Positions 6,519 through 12,717 of a stretch of DNA of 12,717 nucleotides are shown piece after piece. The stretch spans positions 1 to 12,717 of the forward strand of contig JBQTJV010000380.1 in the NCBI GenBank assembly GCA_052386775.1, written 5' to 3'. The position numbers and the translations under genes were made by a program. This stretch comes from DSOT01 sp052386775. GTDB taxonomy: Bacteria; Pseudomonadota; Gammaproteobacteria; Burkholderiales; SG8-41. Each line of letters opens with the position of its first letter. Position 1 is the stretch's first letter. The notes under the pieces were generated by a model, which saw nothing but the letters and a program-made list of their open reading frames with translations, was not told the DNA's origin and searched no databases.

Positions 6519-6666
6519 CGGGGTTGGCGGTCGGTTTTCCGCCCGGCGGCGCGCCGTCGCCGACCTGCACTCTCACCGAACCCGCACGACGGGCTCATCG
6601 CGTCGCCATCGAAGCGGCCTCGCGCGTCAAAACCAGCATATGGGTGGTCGTGGACTCTCTCGCGTC

Positions 6667-7710
6667 ATGATGATGTGCTCCAAATCCGGACTCCTGAAGG
6701 GCGCGATGGCGGCAATGCTGCTCGCGGCTGCTGTCGCGGGAGCCGCGGAGCCCTCGCTCCTGGAATGCGACCGCGTGGCTGCGTGCGAACTGCAGCTCTA
6801 TATCGAAAATGACAGTGTGGGCGGCGGGACCGACCGTTATTACACCAACGGCATCAAGCTCGGTGGCGGCGTCAATGCAAATCGCCTGATCGAGCGGCTG
6901 TTCCAGCAGCCGGCGGAAACGGTGCTGCGCCGGTTCTCGGACAACCCGGGCGACGTGCACGTCGGGCTCTTCGTCGGCCAGAATATGTACACCCCGAAGC
7001 GCATCGCCGTCGCTGCCCCGCAGCCCTTCGACCGTCCATGGGCGGCGTGGCTGTATATCGGCGGCGTGGCGCAAAGCGTTGCGGGAAACCGGCTGCAGAC
7101 CGTCGAATTCGACCTCGGCATGATCGGCCCCGCGGCGCTCGGGAAAGAGGTGCAGACCGCATGGCACGATGTGGTCGGCGCCGATCGCCCGCTGGGATGG
7201 CACAACCAGCTCAGGAACGAGCCCGGTCTCATGCTCACTTACCTCGAGAAGTGGCGCTACGGCTACGCGACCGGCGTCGAGATCGTGCCGCATTTCGGCG
7301 CCAGCATCGGCAATGTGATGACGCTGGCGCGCGCAGGTGGCATCGTGCGCGCCGGAAGCAACATGTCGGGATTCGGCCCCGATACCATCGAGCCGGGCGG
7401 AGCGATGCTGCAGCGGGTGCGGTTGCAGGACGCGCACTCGCAGGCCGACCGGCGCGAGTGGTATGTCTTCGCCGGCGCGGACGCTCGCGCCGTCGCCTAC
7501 AACGTCTTTCTCGACGGTACCATGTTCCGGTCGGGACCCTCCGTGGACCGTCGCGATTTCGTCTACGACCTCAAAGCGGGGTTCTCGATCCGGATACCAC
7601 CCGCGCGCATTTCATTGACGCAGATCTGGCGCAGCGAGGAGTTCACGACACCGGCGGGTGGCGGTGGCGGTCAGCGCTTCCAGTCGCTCAACCTGAGCTG
7701 GGAGTTCTAA
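6667..7710 (+). CDS. LpxR-family lipid A 3'-O-deacylase-like outer-membrane protein, copy A
   Basis: LpxR-family (DUF2219) proteins are 12-strand outer-membrane barrels; the Salmonella enzyme removes the 3'-acyloxyacyl group of lipid A with calcium. From the ATG at 6667 the protein has 347 residues. A signal peptide, LLKGAMAAMLLAAAVAGA, is followed by a likely cut near AGA-AEP. The start of the barrel is YIENDSVGGGTDRYYTNGIK. Asn48-Asp49 correspond to the essential Asn-Asp pair of the Salmonella enzyme, and His167 with Glu185 (QTAWHD, WHNQLRNEPG) to its catalytic His and a conserved Glu. The protein ends in aromatic Phe (LNLSWEF), the usual outer-membrane assembly signal. Three ATG codons in a row (6667, 6670, 6673) and no Shine-Dalgarno leave the start uncertain by a few residues. 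The frame stays open upstream to 6403, but that stretch would precede the signal peptide and is not believed. Copy B lies 588 bp downstream. Confidence 0.88.
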   Translation: MMMCSKSGLLKGAMAAMLLAAAVAGAAEPSLLECDRVAACELQLYIENDSVGGGTDRYYTNGIKLGGGVNANRLIERLFQQPAETVLRRFSDNPGDVHVGLFVGQNMYTPKRIAVAAPQPFDRPWAAWLYIGGVAQSVAGNRLQTVEFDLGMIGPAALGKEVQTAWHDVVGADRPLGWHNQLRNEPGLMLTYLEKWRYGYATGVEIVPHFGASIGNVMTLARAGGIVRAGSNMSGFGPDTIEPGGAMLQRVRLQDAHSQADRREWYVFAGADARAVAYNVFLDGTMFRSGPSVDRRDFVYDLKAGFSIRIPPARISLTQIWRSEEFTTPAGGGGGQRFQSLNLSWEF

Positions 7711-7717
7711 GGCGACC

Positions 7718-8149
7718 CTATTGGTCCCGGGGTTTGACGGTAAGGGCCATGCCGATCGCGCCGGCATAGAACACCACCAGCCTGACCGGCACTGTCCCGA
7801 TGTTGCGGCCGTTGTGGACGGTGCCCACGACTTCGACCAGTCCCTGACCCGGCCCGACGCGCTTGGTCTGTCCGTCCTTGAGCGTCACTTCGAGCGTGCC
7901 TTCCAGCACCATGCCGAACGAAGGCACCGGATGCGCGTGCCAGCCGGTCTCCGCGCCGGGCGCGATCTCGATCACCATCCCGCTGATTTCCGCCTGCCCC
8001 TGGGGATACGCGATCGGCGCGCCGTTCCAGCTCGTCGTTGCCCGGAGCAACGGCATGACTTTGATCGCCGGCGTAGCGTCCAACGCGTGGGCGCCGGGCG
8101 AAACGGCGAGGGTCAGCACGGCGGCGGCGAAAAGATTTCGGATCTTCAC
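7718..8149 (-). CDS. Secreted single-domain cupin protein
   Basis: This 143-residue small beta-barrel protein has a Sec signal peptide, MKIRNLFAAAVLTLAVSPGAHA, cut near residue 22. The cupin metal-site motif 1 is GAETGWHAHPVPSFGMVLEG, with His71, His73 and Glu83. Motif 2 is GLVEVVGTVHNGRNIG, with His112. Three His plus a Glu are enough to bind a divalent metal, so an enzymatic or small-molecule-binding role in the periplasm is plausible, but the substrate is not predictable. Translation starts at GTG (8149-8147), supported by GGAGGT seven bases upstream. The overlapping ATG in another frame inside that Shine-Dalgarno is not used. The gene is inverted between two LpxR-family genes. Its stop lies only 7 bp from the stop of copy A, and its start is divergent from copy B. 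Confidence 0.9.
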   Translation of the reverse strand: MKIRNLFAAAVLTLAVSPGAHALDATPAIKVMPLLRATTSWNGAPIAYPQGQAEISGMVIEIAPGAETGWHAHPVPSFGMVLEGTLEVTLKDGQTKRVGPGQGLVEVVGTVHNGRNIGTVPVRLVVFYAGAIGMALTVKPRDQ

Positions 8150-8297
8150 AGCGAACCTCCATTGTCGTTATGCGCACCGGCAGTCTGCAGTACGGCCCCG
8201 ACAGCAGCAATAGCGGTTCCATGGGGCGACATTGAACCGAGCGCGCGTGCCCCCTGTCGTAGCTTGCAGGCCGATCCGCAAGCCCAGTTCATCTGCT

Positions 8298-9374
8298 ATG
8301 TATCCCGGCAGCAATCCCTACCGGCAGTCGTGCCCTCCGTTGCGGTCAGTGCGCGCGATCTGCGCCGCAGGGGCCTGTGCTGCAGCGCTCTTTGCCGCGG
8401 CTGCGGCAGCATCCGATTCCCGCGGTCTTTTTTGCGCGACGCCCAGCGCCTGCGAGCTGCAGTTCTACATCGAGAATGACATCCTGGGTGGTACGGATCG
8501 CTATTACACCAGCGGCCTGAAATTGGGCGGCGGGGTCGGCGCCGCGGGCCTCGTGGAGCGGATCTTCCAGGCGCCGGCTGAGCAGGTGCTGCGACGAATC
8601 ACCGACGACCCGCGCGGCGTTCAGTTCGGCCTGTTCGTCGGCCAGCAGCTCTACACGCCGCGCGAGATCGAAATTGCGCAGCCGCAACCCTTCGATCGTC
8701 CCTGGGCGGCGTGGCTCTACATCGGCGGGATGGCGCAAAGCGTATCCCGGAATCGGTTGCAGACGGTGGAGTTCGATGTCGGCGTGATCGGGCCCGCGGC
8801 GTTGGGCAAGGAGATGCAGACCGTAATCCACGAGGCGACCGATTCGACGCACCCGAGGGGCTGGCACAATCAGTTGTCCAACGAGCCCGGCTTTCTGCTG
8901 GCCTATATGGAGAAATGGCGCTTCGGCCCGCGTACCGGCTTGCAGTTCGTGCCGCACTATGGTGCAACGCTCGGCACGGTGATGACCCTCGCGCGCCTCG
9001 GCGGCACCGTGCGCGTGGGGCGCAACATGAGCGACTTCGGCCCGGATACCATCGAACCCGGCGGCGCGATGCTGCAGGGCGTGCGCCTGCGGGATCCCGA
9101 ATACAAAGAGGGCCGCGGGGAATGGTATGTGTTCGCGGGCGCGGAGGCCCGGGCCGTGGCACACAACGTCTTTCTCGACGGCAACGTCTTCCGCTCCAGC
9201 CCCTCGGTGGACCGGCAGGACTTCGTCTATGACCTCAAGGCCGGTTTTTCCGTGCGCATAGCTTCTGCCCGCCTGTCCCTCACGCATGTCTGGCGCAGCG
9301 AGGAATTCACGACGCCGACGAGAGGCGGCGGCAACCAGCGCTTCCAGTCGATCAACCTGAGCTGGCAGTTCTGA
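8298..9374 (+). CDS. LpxR-family lipid A 3'-O-deacylase-like outer-membrane protein, copy B
   Basis: This paralogue of copy A is alignable from YIEND to the terminal Phe almost without gaps. The two share long blocks such as QPFDRPWAAWLYIGG, NRLQTVEFD, IGPAALGKE, FGPDTIEPGGAMLQ and WRSEEFTTP. From the ATG at 8298 it has 358 residues. The signal peptide includes VRAICAAGACAAALFAAAAAA, with a cut near residue 39. Catalytic positions are kept: Asn60-Asp61 in YIENDILGG, His178 in QTVIHEA and Glu196 in NQLSNEPG. It ends in LSWQF, again an outer-membrane C-terminal signature. The start is uncertain. No Shine-Dalgarno precedes 8298; a TTG at 8232 lengthens an already long N-region, and a GTG at 8349 would give a compact signal peptide. 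Differences from copy A are concentrated around the loop before His178 and at 255-273, which are likely surface or substrate-facing parts. Confidence 0.87.
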   Translation: MYPGSNPYRQSCPPLRSVRAICAAGACAAALFAAAAAASDSRGLFCATPSACELQFYIENDILGGTDRYYTSGLKLGGGVGAAGLVERIFQAPAEQVLRRITDDPRGVQFGLFVGQQLYTPREIEIAQPQPFDRPWAAWLYIGGMAQSVSRNRLQTVEFDVGVIGPAALGKEMQTVIHEATDSTHPRGWHNQLSNEPGFLLAYMEKWRFGPRTGLQFVPHYGATLGTVMTLARLGGTVRVGRNMSDFGPDTIEPGGAMLQGVRLRDPEYKEGRGEWYVFAGAEARAVAHNVFLDGNVFRSSPSVDRQDFVYDLKAGFSVRIASARLSLTHVWRSEEFTTPTRGGGNQRFQSINLSWQF

Positions 9375-9397
9375 AAAATTCGATAGTTATCGCTTTT
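9374..9397. terminator. Short AT-rich hairpin between convergent genes, possible bidirectional terminator
   Basis: AAAAATT, then CGAT-AGTT-ATCG (9381-9392), then CTTTT. The 4-bp stem is weak, but A-runs and T-runs flank it on both sides. It fills the 21-bp gap between the stops of LpxR copy B and the DUF302 gene. Confidence 0.35.
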
Positions 9398-9878
9398 ACT
9401 TCAGCGCCTCGGAGATGAGCTTTCCGATCGTCTCATCGATGTTCTTTACGTACTTGGCGGCACCCTTGATCGCATAGCGTTGGTCGACGTAGGTGCCGGT
9501 GGTGTAACTCACCCATACCTTGCCCTGAGAGTCTTGCCACGCCAGCGCTTTAAACGGCAGGTCCAGGCCCGCGAGCGGCGCTTCTTTGACGATGTGGGGC
9601 CCACCAGCACCGCGTCCGAAAATGATGAGCTCGTTGGGCAGAATATCAACCTTCACTTTCTTGGACATTGCCTGATAGTCGATGCGGTTGAAAATGTGGG
9701 CACCAATACCCTTGGCCGCAGCTTCTACGCGATCGATCGTTTCGGGGACTGAGTAATTGCTCGATTTCGTGACGATGCCCGTGTTGCTGCTCAATGCTCC
9801 GCCGTCCTGTGCGGTGGCGGTGAATGGAGCAGCAATGAGAGTGATGACTGCTAAACGTCGGATGGCGACGGCGTGCAT
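9396..9878 (-). CDS. Secreted DUF302 domain protein
   Basis: This 160-residue periplasmic protein of the DUF302 family has an undetermined molecular function. The signal peptide spans residues 1-23 (AIRRLAVITLIAAPFTATA, cut before Gln24). The domain follows: GIVTKSSNYSVPETIDRVEA, the AHIFNRIDYQAM strand pattern, ELIIFGRGAGGPHIVKEAPL, LPFKALAWQD and VWVSYTTG. A charged helical tail (YVKNIDETIGKLISEAL) ends the protein. The start is certain: AAGGAGGAAG lies directly upstream of the ATG at 9878, and an upstream in-frame start at 9920 lacks such a site. It converges on LpxR copy B and is divergent from the response regulator. A plausible promoter lies at 9920-9948. Base use appears a little less GC-rich than its neighbours. 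DUF302 genes are often found with envelope or metal-stress functions; that link here is only suggestive. Confidence 0.9.
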   Translation of the reverse strand: MHAVAIRRLAVITLIAAPFTATAQDGGALSSNTGIVTKSSNYSVPETIDRVEAAAKGIGAHIFNRIDYQAMSKKVKVDILPNELIIFGRGAGGPHIVKEAPLAGLDLPFKALAWQDSQGKVWVSYTTGTYVDQRYAIKGAAKYVKNIDETIGKLISEALK

Positions 9879-9898
9879 GACTTCCTCCTTGTTGACGT

Positions 9899-9913
9899 GA
9901 GGTCCATTACCTC
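9899..9913. promoter_or_regulatory. Possible operator: inverted repeat at the predicted DUF302 transcription start
   Basis: GAGGT (9899-9903), five bases, then ACCTC (9909-9913) form a perfect 5-bp dyad. It sits just downstream of the candidate promoter at 9920-9948, where a repressor could act. TGAGGTCC occurs here (9898-9905) and again at 9955-9962, upstream of that promoter. The repeats are short and may be chance. Confidence 0.25.
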
Positions 9914-9919
9914 GGGCCA

Positions 9920-9948
9920 AGTATGGGAAGCGCGCCGGTGCGGGTAAA
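9920..9948 (-). promoter_or_regulatory. Candidate sigma-70 promoter for the DUF302 gene
   Basis: On the minus strand, TTTACC (9948-9943, four of six), a 17-bp spacer and CATACT (9925-9920, four of six) lie about 40 bases upstream of the ATG at 9878. That leaves room for a leader with the strong Shine-Dalgarno. Confidence 0.35.
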
Positions 9949-9980
9949 TCCTACTGAGGTCCCGGGAGGAAAGTCCTGCA

Positions 9981-10010
9981 TTGCGCTTACACCGGTGCGT
10001 CCGCTATCCT
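9981..10010 (+). promoter_or_regulatory. Candidate promoter placing the response regulator start at or near the 5' end of its mRNA
   Basis: TATCCT (10005-10010, four of six) ends six bases before the ATG at 10017. TTGCGC (9981-9986) is a weak -35 at 18-bp spacing. Transcription would begin at or next to the A of the ATG, giving a leaderless message. This agrees with the lack of a Shine-Dalgarno before that ATG. Confidence 0.3.
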
Positions 10011-10016
10011 GCTCCC

Positions 10017-10658
10017 ATGAAAGTGCTTGTAGTCGATGATCATTCCCTCATACGGGAAGCGTTGCGCAACGTGCTCATGGAAATTGATAGAGGCTGCGAG
10101 TTGCTGGAGTCCGCCGACAGCGCGGGAGCGCTGCGGATCGCCGCGGCGCGACCCGACATCGATCTCGTGTTGCTTGACCTGAACCTTCCGGACGCCGACG
10201 GTTTCGCGACACTGGAAGAGTTACGCCGGCGCCGTCCCGCAACTGCGGTCGTCATGCTTTCCGCTCAGAACGACCACCAGCTCGTTACCCGCTCCATCGC
10301 GCTCGGCGCGGCGGGCTACATTCCGAAGTCGACATTGCACGAGGTCATGGTCAGTGCGTTGAGACTGGTGTGTTCTGGCGGGATGTATCTGCCGCCGGAA
10401 GTGCTCGCTGGAGCTGGAATGCGTCTGGCCGAGCCGCAGCTCACCGCGCGCGAGCGCCAGGTGCTCGCTTTGATGCTGGAAGGCAAATCGAACAAACGCA
10501 TTTCCCGCCACCTCGGCATGGCCGAGGCGACGGTGAAGAATCATGTGACCGCTATTCTGAAAGCGCTGGGCGCGAGCAATCGCACGGAAGCGGTCATCGC
10601 CGCGGGGCGCCTGGGCTGGAAACCGGGTGCGGGCGCGCCTGGGTCAGGCGTGCCTTGA
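10017..10658 (+). CDS. NarL/FixJ-family response regulator (REC and LuxR-type HTH)
   Basis: This 213-residue DNA-binding regulator is controlled by phosphorylation. The receiver domain spans about 1-120. Acidic residues Asp7-Asp8 follow MKVLVV, the phospho-acceptor is Asp54 in VLLDLNLPDADG, Ser82 sits in VVMLSAQND and the conserved Lys104 in GYIPKS. The LuxR-type HTH spans about 140-200: LTARERQVLALMLEGKSNKR, then ISRHLGMAEATVKNHVTAIL. A short Gly/Pro tail follows. MKVLVVDDH at 10017 is the canonical family start. A TTG at 9981 with GGGAGGA at 9964-9970 would add 12 residues and is a second possibility. The last 65 bases overlap the 3' end of the opposing hybrid kinase gene. That kinase, with its own receiver domain, is the likely partner. 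Target genes are unknown; the divergent DUF302 gene is the nearest candidate. Confidence 0.93.
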   Translation: MKVLVVDDHSLIREALRNVLMEIDRGCELLESADSAGALRIAAARPDIDLVLLDLNLPDADGFATLEELRRRRPATAVVMLSAQNDHQLVTRSIALGAAGYIPKSTLHEVMVSALRLVCSGGMYLPPEVLAGAGMRLAEPQLTARERQVLALMLEGKSNKRISRHLGMAEATVKNHVTAILKALGASNRTEAVIAAGRLGWKPGAGAPGSGVP

Positions 10659-12717
10659 GCAGTTGGCTGACGAGTGCGCGCAGCCGTAGCGGCGCCACAG
10701 GTTTGGTGAGAGCGTGCAAGCCCGCTGATTCGATAGCGCGCATTACGTCAGCCCCGGTGTCGCCCGTAATCATGAAAGCCGAGATGTCGGCGCCAAATGC
10801 GCGGCGCAACTGTGCGATTGCCTGCAGTCCGGTATCGCTGCCTGCGAGGCGGTAATCGGAAACGATCAGATCCGGCATACGGCGGTGTTCCGCAAGCTTG
10901 AGTCCTGCTTCGGCTGCGGAGGCGACCGCAACGACTTCGCATCCCCAGCTCGACATCAGGCCGCACATCGCCTCGCGTGCGAGCGCATCATCGTCGATCA
11001 GCGCGACGAGCGTCCCGCGCGGGACACCGGTCTCGAGGGCCTCGCGCTGAGGTGAAGTGGCGCGGACCTCGCCGCGCGTAAGGATCACGGAAAATCGCGA
11101 TCCACGCCCTACGCGTGTAGCCATCTCTAACCGATGGTCGAGGAGCCGGGCGAGGCGCTCGACGATCGCGAGCCCGAGCCCCAGGCCTTTGCTGCGGTCA
11201 TGATCCGGATTGGCGAGCTGGTAGAATTCGCGGAAGACGTTTTCCCGCTCCGCGTCGGGAATACCGGTTCCGGTATCGAGCACGTCGATGCGGACCGTTG
11301 TGCCGCGACGCCGGCAGCCGATGAGCACCCCACCGTTCCGCGTGTAGCGAACGGCATTCGAAACGAGATTCTGAATGATGCGGCCGAGCAGCATCGGGTC
11401 GCTTCTGACCCAAACCTCAGTGTCCACAACGCGCAAGACCAATCCATTCTGGTGCGCGAGCGGCTCGAACTCATCGCGCATTTTCGAGAACAGCCGGTCC
11501 AGCGGAAAATTGACGGGTTCGGGCGTGACCGTGCCGGCATCGAGGCGCGAGATGTCGAGCAGCGAGTCGAGCAGCGCGCCCATGGCCTGCGCCGACTCGT
11601 GTATGCGATCGACCAGGCGCCGCTGCTCGATCGATTGCGGTTTCGCCTGAAGCTGTGCGATGAACAGGCCCAGTGCATGCATCGGCTGTCGGAGATCGTG
11701 GCTCGCCACAGCCAGGAACCGCGACTTGGCACTGTTGGCAAGCGCAAGCTCGCGGGTGCGCTCCGTAACTTTCTGCTCCAGCCCTTCATGAGACTGCCGC
11801 AAGCTCTCTGCCATCGCGTTGAACTGATCCGCGAGCATCTCGAGCTCGTCGCCGGTCCGGACATGCACGCGATGATCGAGCCGGCCCGCGGCAAGGTGCA
11901 CAGCCCCGGTCTCGAGGGCCTTTACCGGTGCCGCCATTCTTTGCGCGACCACGAGCGCGCCCAAAGCAGCCAGCACCAGCGACAGCACGGCAACGATGGC
12001 GAGACGGGTGAGGCTCGCGTAGACCGGCGCGTAGGCCTCCGCGATCGGCTGCTCGACGACCACCATCCATCCGGATGCCGCCATCGGGGCGGATGCCGCA
12101 ATAATCTGTGTTCCGGAGTGGTTCTGCGCGCGCACCGCGCCATGAGTTGCGCGAGTCTGGCTGAGGTGGGAGAAATCGCTGTTCTGCAGAACCAGCTTAA
12201 GATCGGGATGAGCGATCAGCCGGCCGCTGCCATCGACGACATAGGCGTATCCCGTGCGTCCGAATTCGATCTCTGAAACGCTGTCCCATACGAACTTCAG
12301 GTTGAGGTCGGCCAGAGCAACCGTCTCCGCACCGAGACGCGCCGGTACCGCGATGCGGGTATAAGGCTCTGTCCCCTTGCGAAAGGAAACGGGGCTGAAG
12401 TGAAGGGTGCCCGAGCGCGCCGCGAGAAAACCCGCGTCATGCGAATAATCGATTCCCCCCGCCATCACGTCGAGCTCCGTACGCGAGACGAGCAACTCTT
12501 CCCGGCCCAGGCGGTCGAGCTGCCGGATATCCGGGACCGCCGGGACCTGCATCAACAGGTTACGATATTCGAAGCGGCGCTGTAACAGCGACCCTTCATC
12601 CTCGTCGAGCAGAGGCATGTTCACCCACGCTACCTGATCCACGACGCTCTTGACGTAATCGTCGATGCGCAGGGCGGCGGCGAGCGCTTTTTCCTCGGTT
12701 AGCGCGGAAATCGCGGT
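10594..12717 (-). CDS. Hybrid sensor histidine kinase (dCache-like sensor, TM, HAMP, HisKA, HATPase, REC); 5' end outside window
   Basis: The frame stays open to the right edge, so the N-terminus is missing; 707 residues are visible. Positions below count from the GTG codon at 12642, with 25 further residues readable before it. Residues 1-205 form a periplasmic dCache-like sensor (GYAYVVDGSGRLIAHPD, then WMVVVEQPIAEAY). A membrane helix lies at about 212-234, HAMP at about 235-288, and a coiled-coil linker QKVTERTRELALANSAK follows. The HisKA phospho-acceptor is His315 in FLAVASHDLRQP. The ATPase domain has the N box with Asn425/Asn429 (IIQNLVSNAVRYT), the G1 box DTGTGIP with Asp456, and the G2 box GLGLGLAIVERL. 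A C-terminal receiver domain has Asp551-552, phospho-acceptor Asp596 (LIVSDYRL), Thr626 and Lys647. All catalytic residues are intact. The gene ends inside the 3' part of the convergent NarL-type regulator, its probable partner. The signal sensed is unknown. Confidence 0.93.
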   Translation of the reverse strand, partial: TAISALTEEKALAAALRIDDYVKSVVDQVAWVNMPLLDEDEGSLLQRRFEYRNLLMQVPAVPDIRQLDRLGREELLVSRTELDVMAGGIDYSHDAGFLAARSGTLHFSPVSFRKGTEPYTRIAVPARLGAETVALADLNLKFVWDSVSEIEFGRTGYAYVVDGSGRLIAHPDLKLVLQNSDFSHLSQTRATHGAVRAQNHSGTQIIAASAPMAASGWMVVVEQPIAEAYAPVYASLTRLAIVAVLSLVLAALGALVVAQRMAAPVKALETGAVHLAAGRLDHRVHVRTGDELEMLADQFNAMAESLRQSHEGLEQKVTERTRELALANSAKSRFLAVASHDLRQPMHALGLFIAQLQAKPQSIEQRRLVDRIHESAQAMGALLDSLLDISRLDAGTVTPEPVNFPLDRLFSKMRDEFEPLAHQNGLVLRVVDTEVWVRSDPMLLGRIIQNLVSNAVRYTRNGGVLIGCRRRGTTVRIDVLDTGTGIPDAERENVFREFYQLANPDHDRSKGLGLGLAIVERLARLLDHRLEMATRVGRGSRFSVILTRGEVRATSPQREALETGVPRGTLVALIDDDALAREAMCGLMSSWGCEVVAVASAAEAGLKLAEHRRMPDLIVSDYRLAGSDTGLQAIAQLRRAFGADISAFMITGDTGADVMRAIESAGLHALTKPVAPLRLRALVSQLLKARLTQARPHPVSSPGAPRR

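Noticed and set aside
6403..6666. Upstream extension of LpxR copy A back to an ATG at 6403
   Set aside because: The added 88 residues would precede a clear signal peptide and overlap the sigma factor start. They look like translated promoter DNA.
8346..9287. Minus-strand open frame opposite LpxR copy B (and a similar one opposite copy A at 6595-7437)
   Set aside because: Both exist because the two paralogues share codon pattern, so their antisense frames resemble each other. The plus-strand proteins have signal peptides, catalytic residues and C-terminal Phe; the antisense ones have nothing.
7718..9374. The LpxR-cupin-LpxR block considered as a mobile element or composite transposon
   Set aside because: No terminal inverted repeats, target duplication, transposase or integrase could be seen. 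The repeated units are coding paralogues, not insertion sequences.
11134..12276. Plus-strand open frame opposite the hybrid kinase
   Set aside because: The kinase frame contains all H, N, G1, G2 and receiver motifs. The opposite frame is an Arg/His/Glu-rich shadow without a ribosome-binding site of note.

Overview
The window is GC-rich, densely coded bacterial DNA with genes on both strands. It most resembles a betaproteobacterium, probably a Burkholderiales-like soil or water lineage. That placement is inference. It rests on the Bug-type periplasmic solute-binding protein beside a 3-hydroxyisobutyrate-dehydrogenase-like gene, the LpxR-type outer-membrane proteins (so the organism is Gram-negative) and the hybrid kinase paired with a NarL-type regulator. 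No rRNA, tRNA, CRISPR array, transposase, integrase or phage gene is visible, and no stretch over 300 bases lacks a gene.

Layout. (1) 1-638, minus strand: 5' part of a PQQ/sorbosone-type sugar dehydrogenase lipoprotein, interrupted by one in-frame TAG and running off the left edge. (2) 769-1962: a class C beta-lactamase-fold serine hydrolase, divergent from the first gene. (3) 2024-2548: a DUF2231 membrane protein. (4) 2799-3047: a small orphan protein of unknown function. (5) 3129-5082: a probable two-gene unit, an NAD(P)-dependent beta-hydroxyacid dehydrogenase and a Bug solute-binding protein. (6) 5115-5184: a compound inverted repeat between convergent genes. (7) 5184-6404, minus strand: an ECF42-like sigma factor with a C-terminal helical-repeat extension. 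(8) 6667-9374: two LpxR-family outer-membrane lipid A deacylase paralogues in the same orientation, with an oppositely oriented secreted cupin gene between them. (9) 9396-9878, minus strand: a secreted DUF302 protein. (10) 10017 to the right edge: a NarL/FixJ response regulator and a hybrid histidine kinase, converging tail to tail with a 65-nt overlap.

How the parts may work together. The dehydrogenase/Bug pair fits capture and oxidation of a small organic acid. The LpxR-cupin-LpxR block, the sigma factor divergent from it and the DUF302 protein suggest a patch of envelope functions, but the sequence shows no direct regulatory link between them. The convergent kinase and regulator are very likely cognate. 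I did not find a clearly new multi-gene system. The observations most worth following up are the LpxR duplication around a cupin gene, the compound inverted repeat at 5115-5184, the clean amber interruption in the sugar dehydrogenase, the overlapping two-component pair with a possibly leaderless regulator, and the small orphan gene at 2799.
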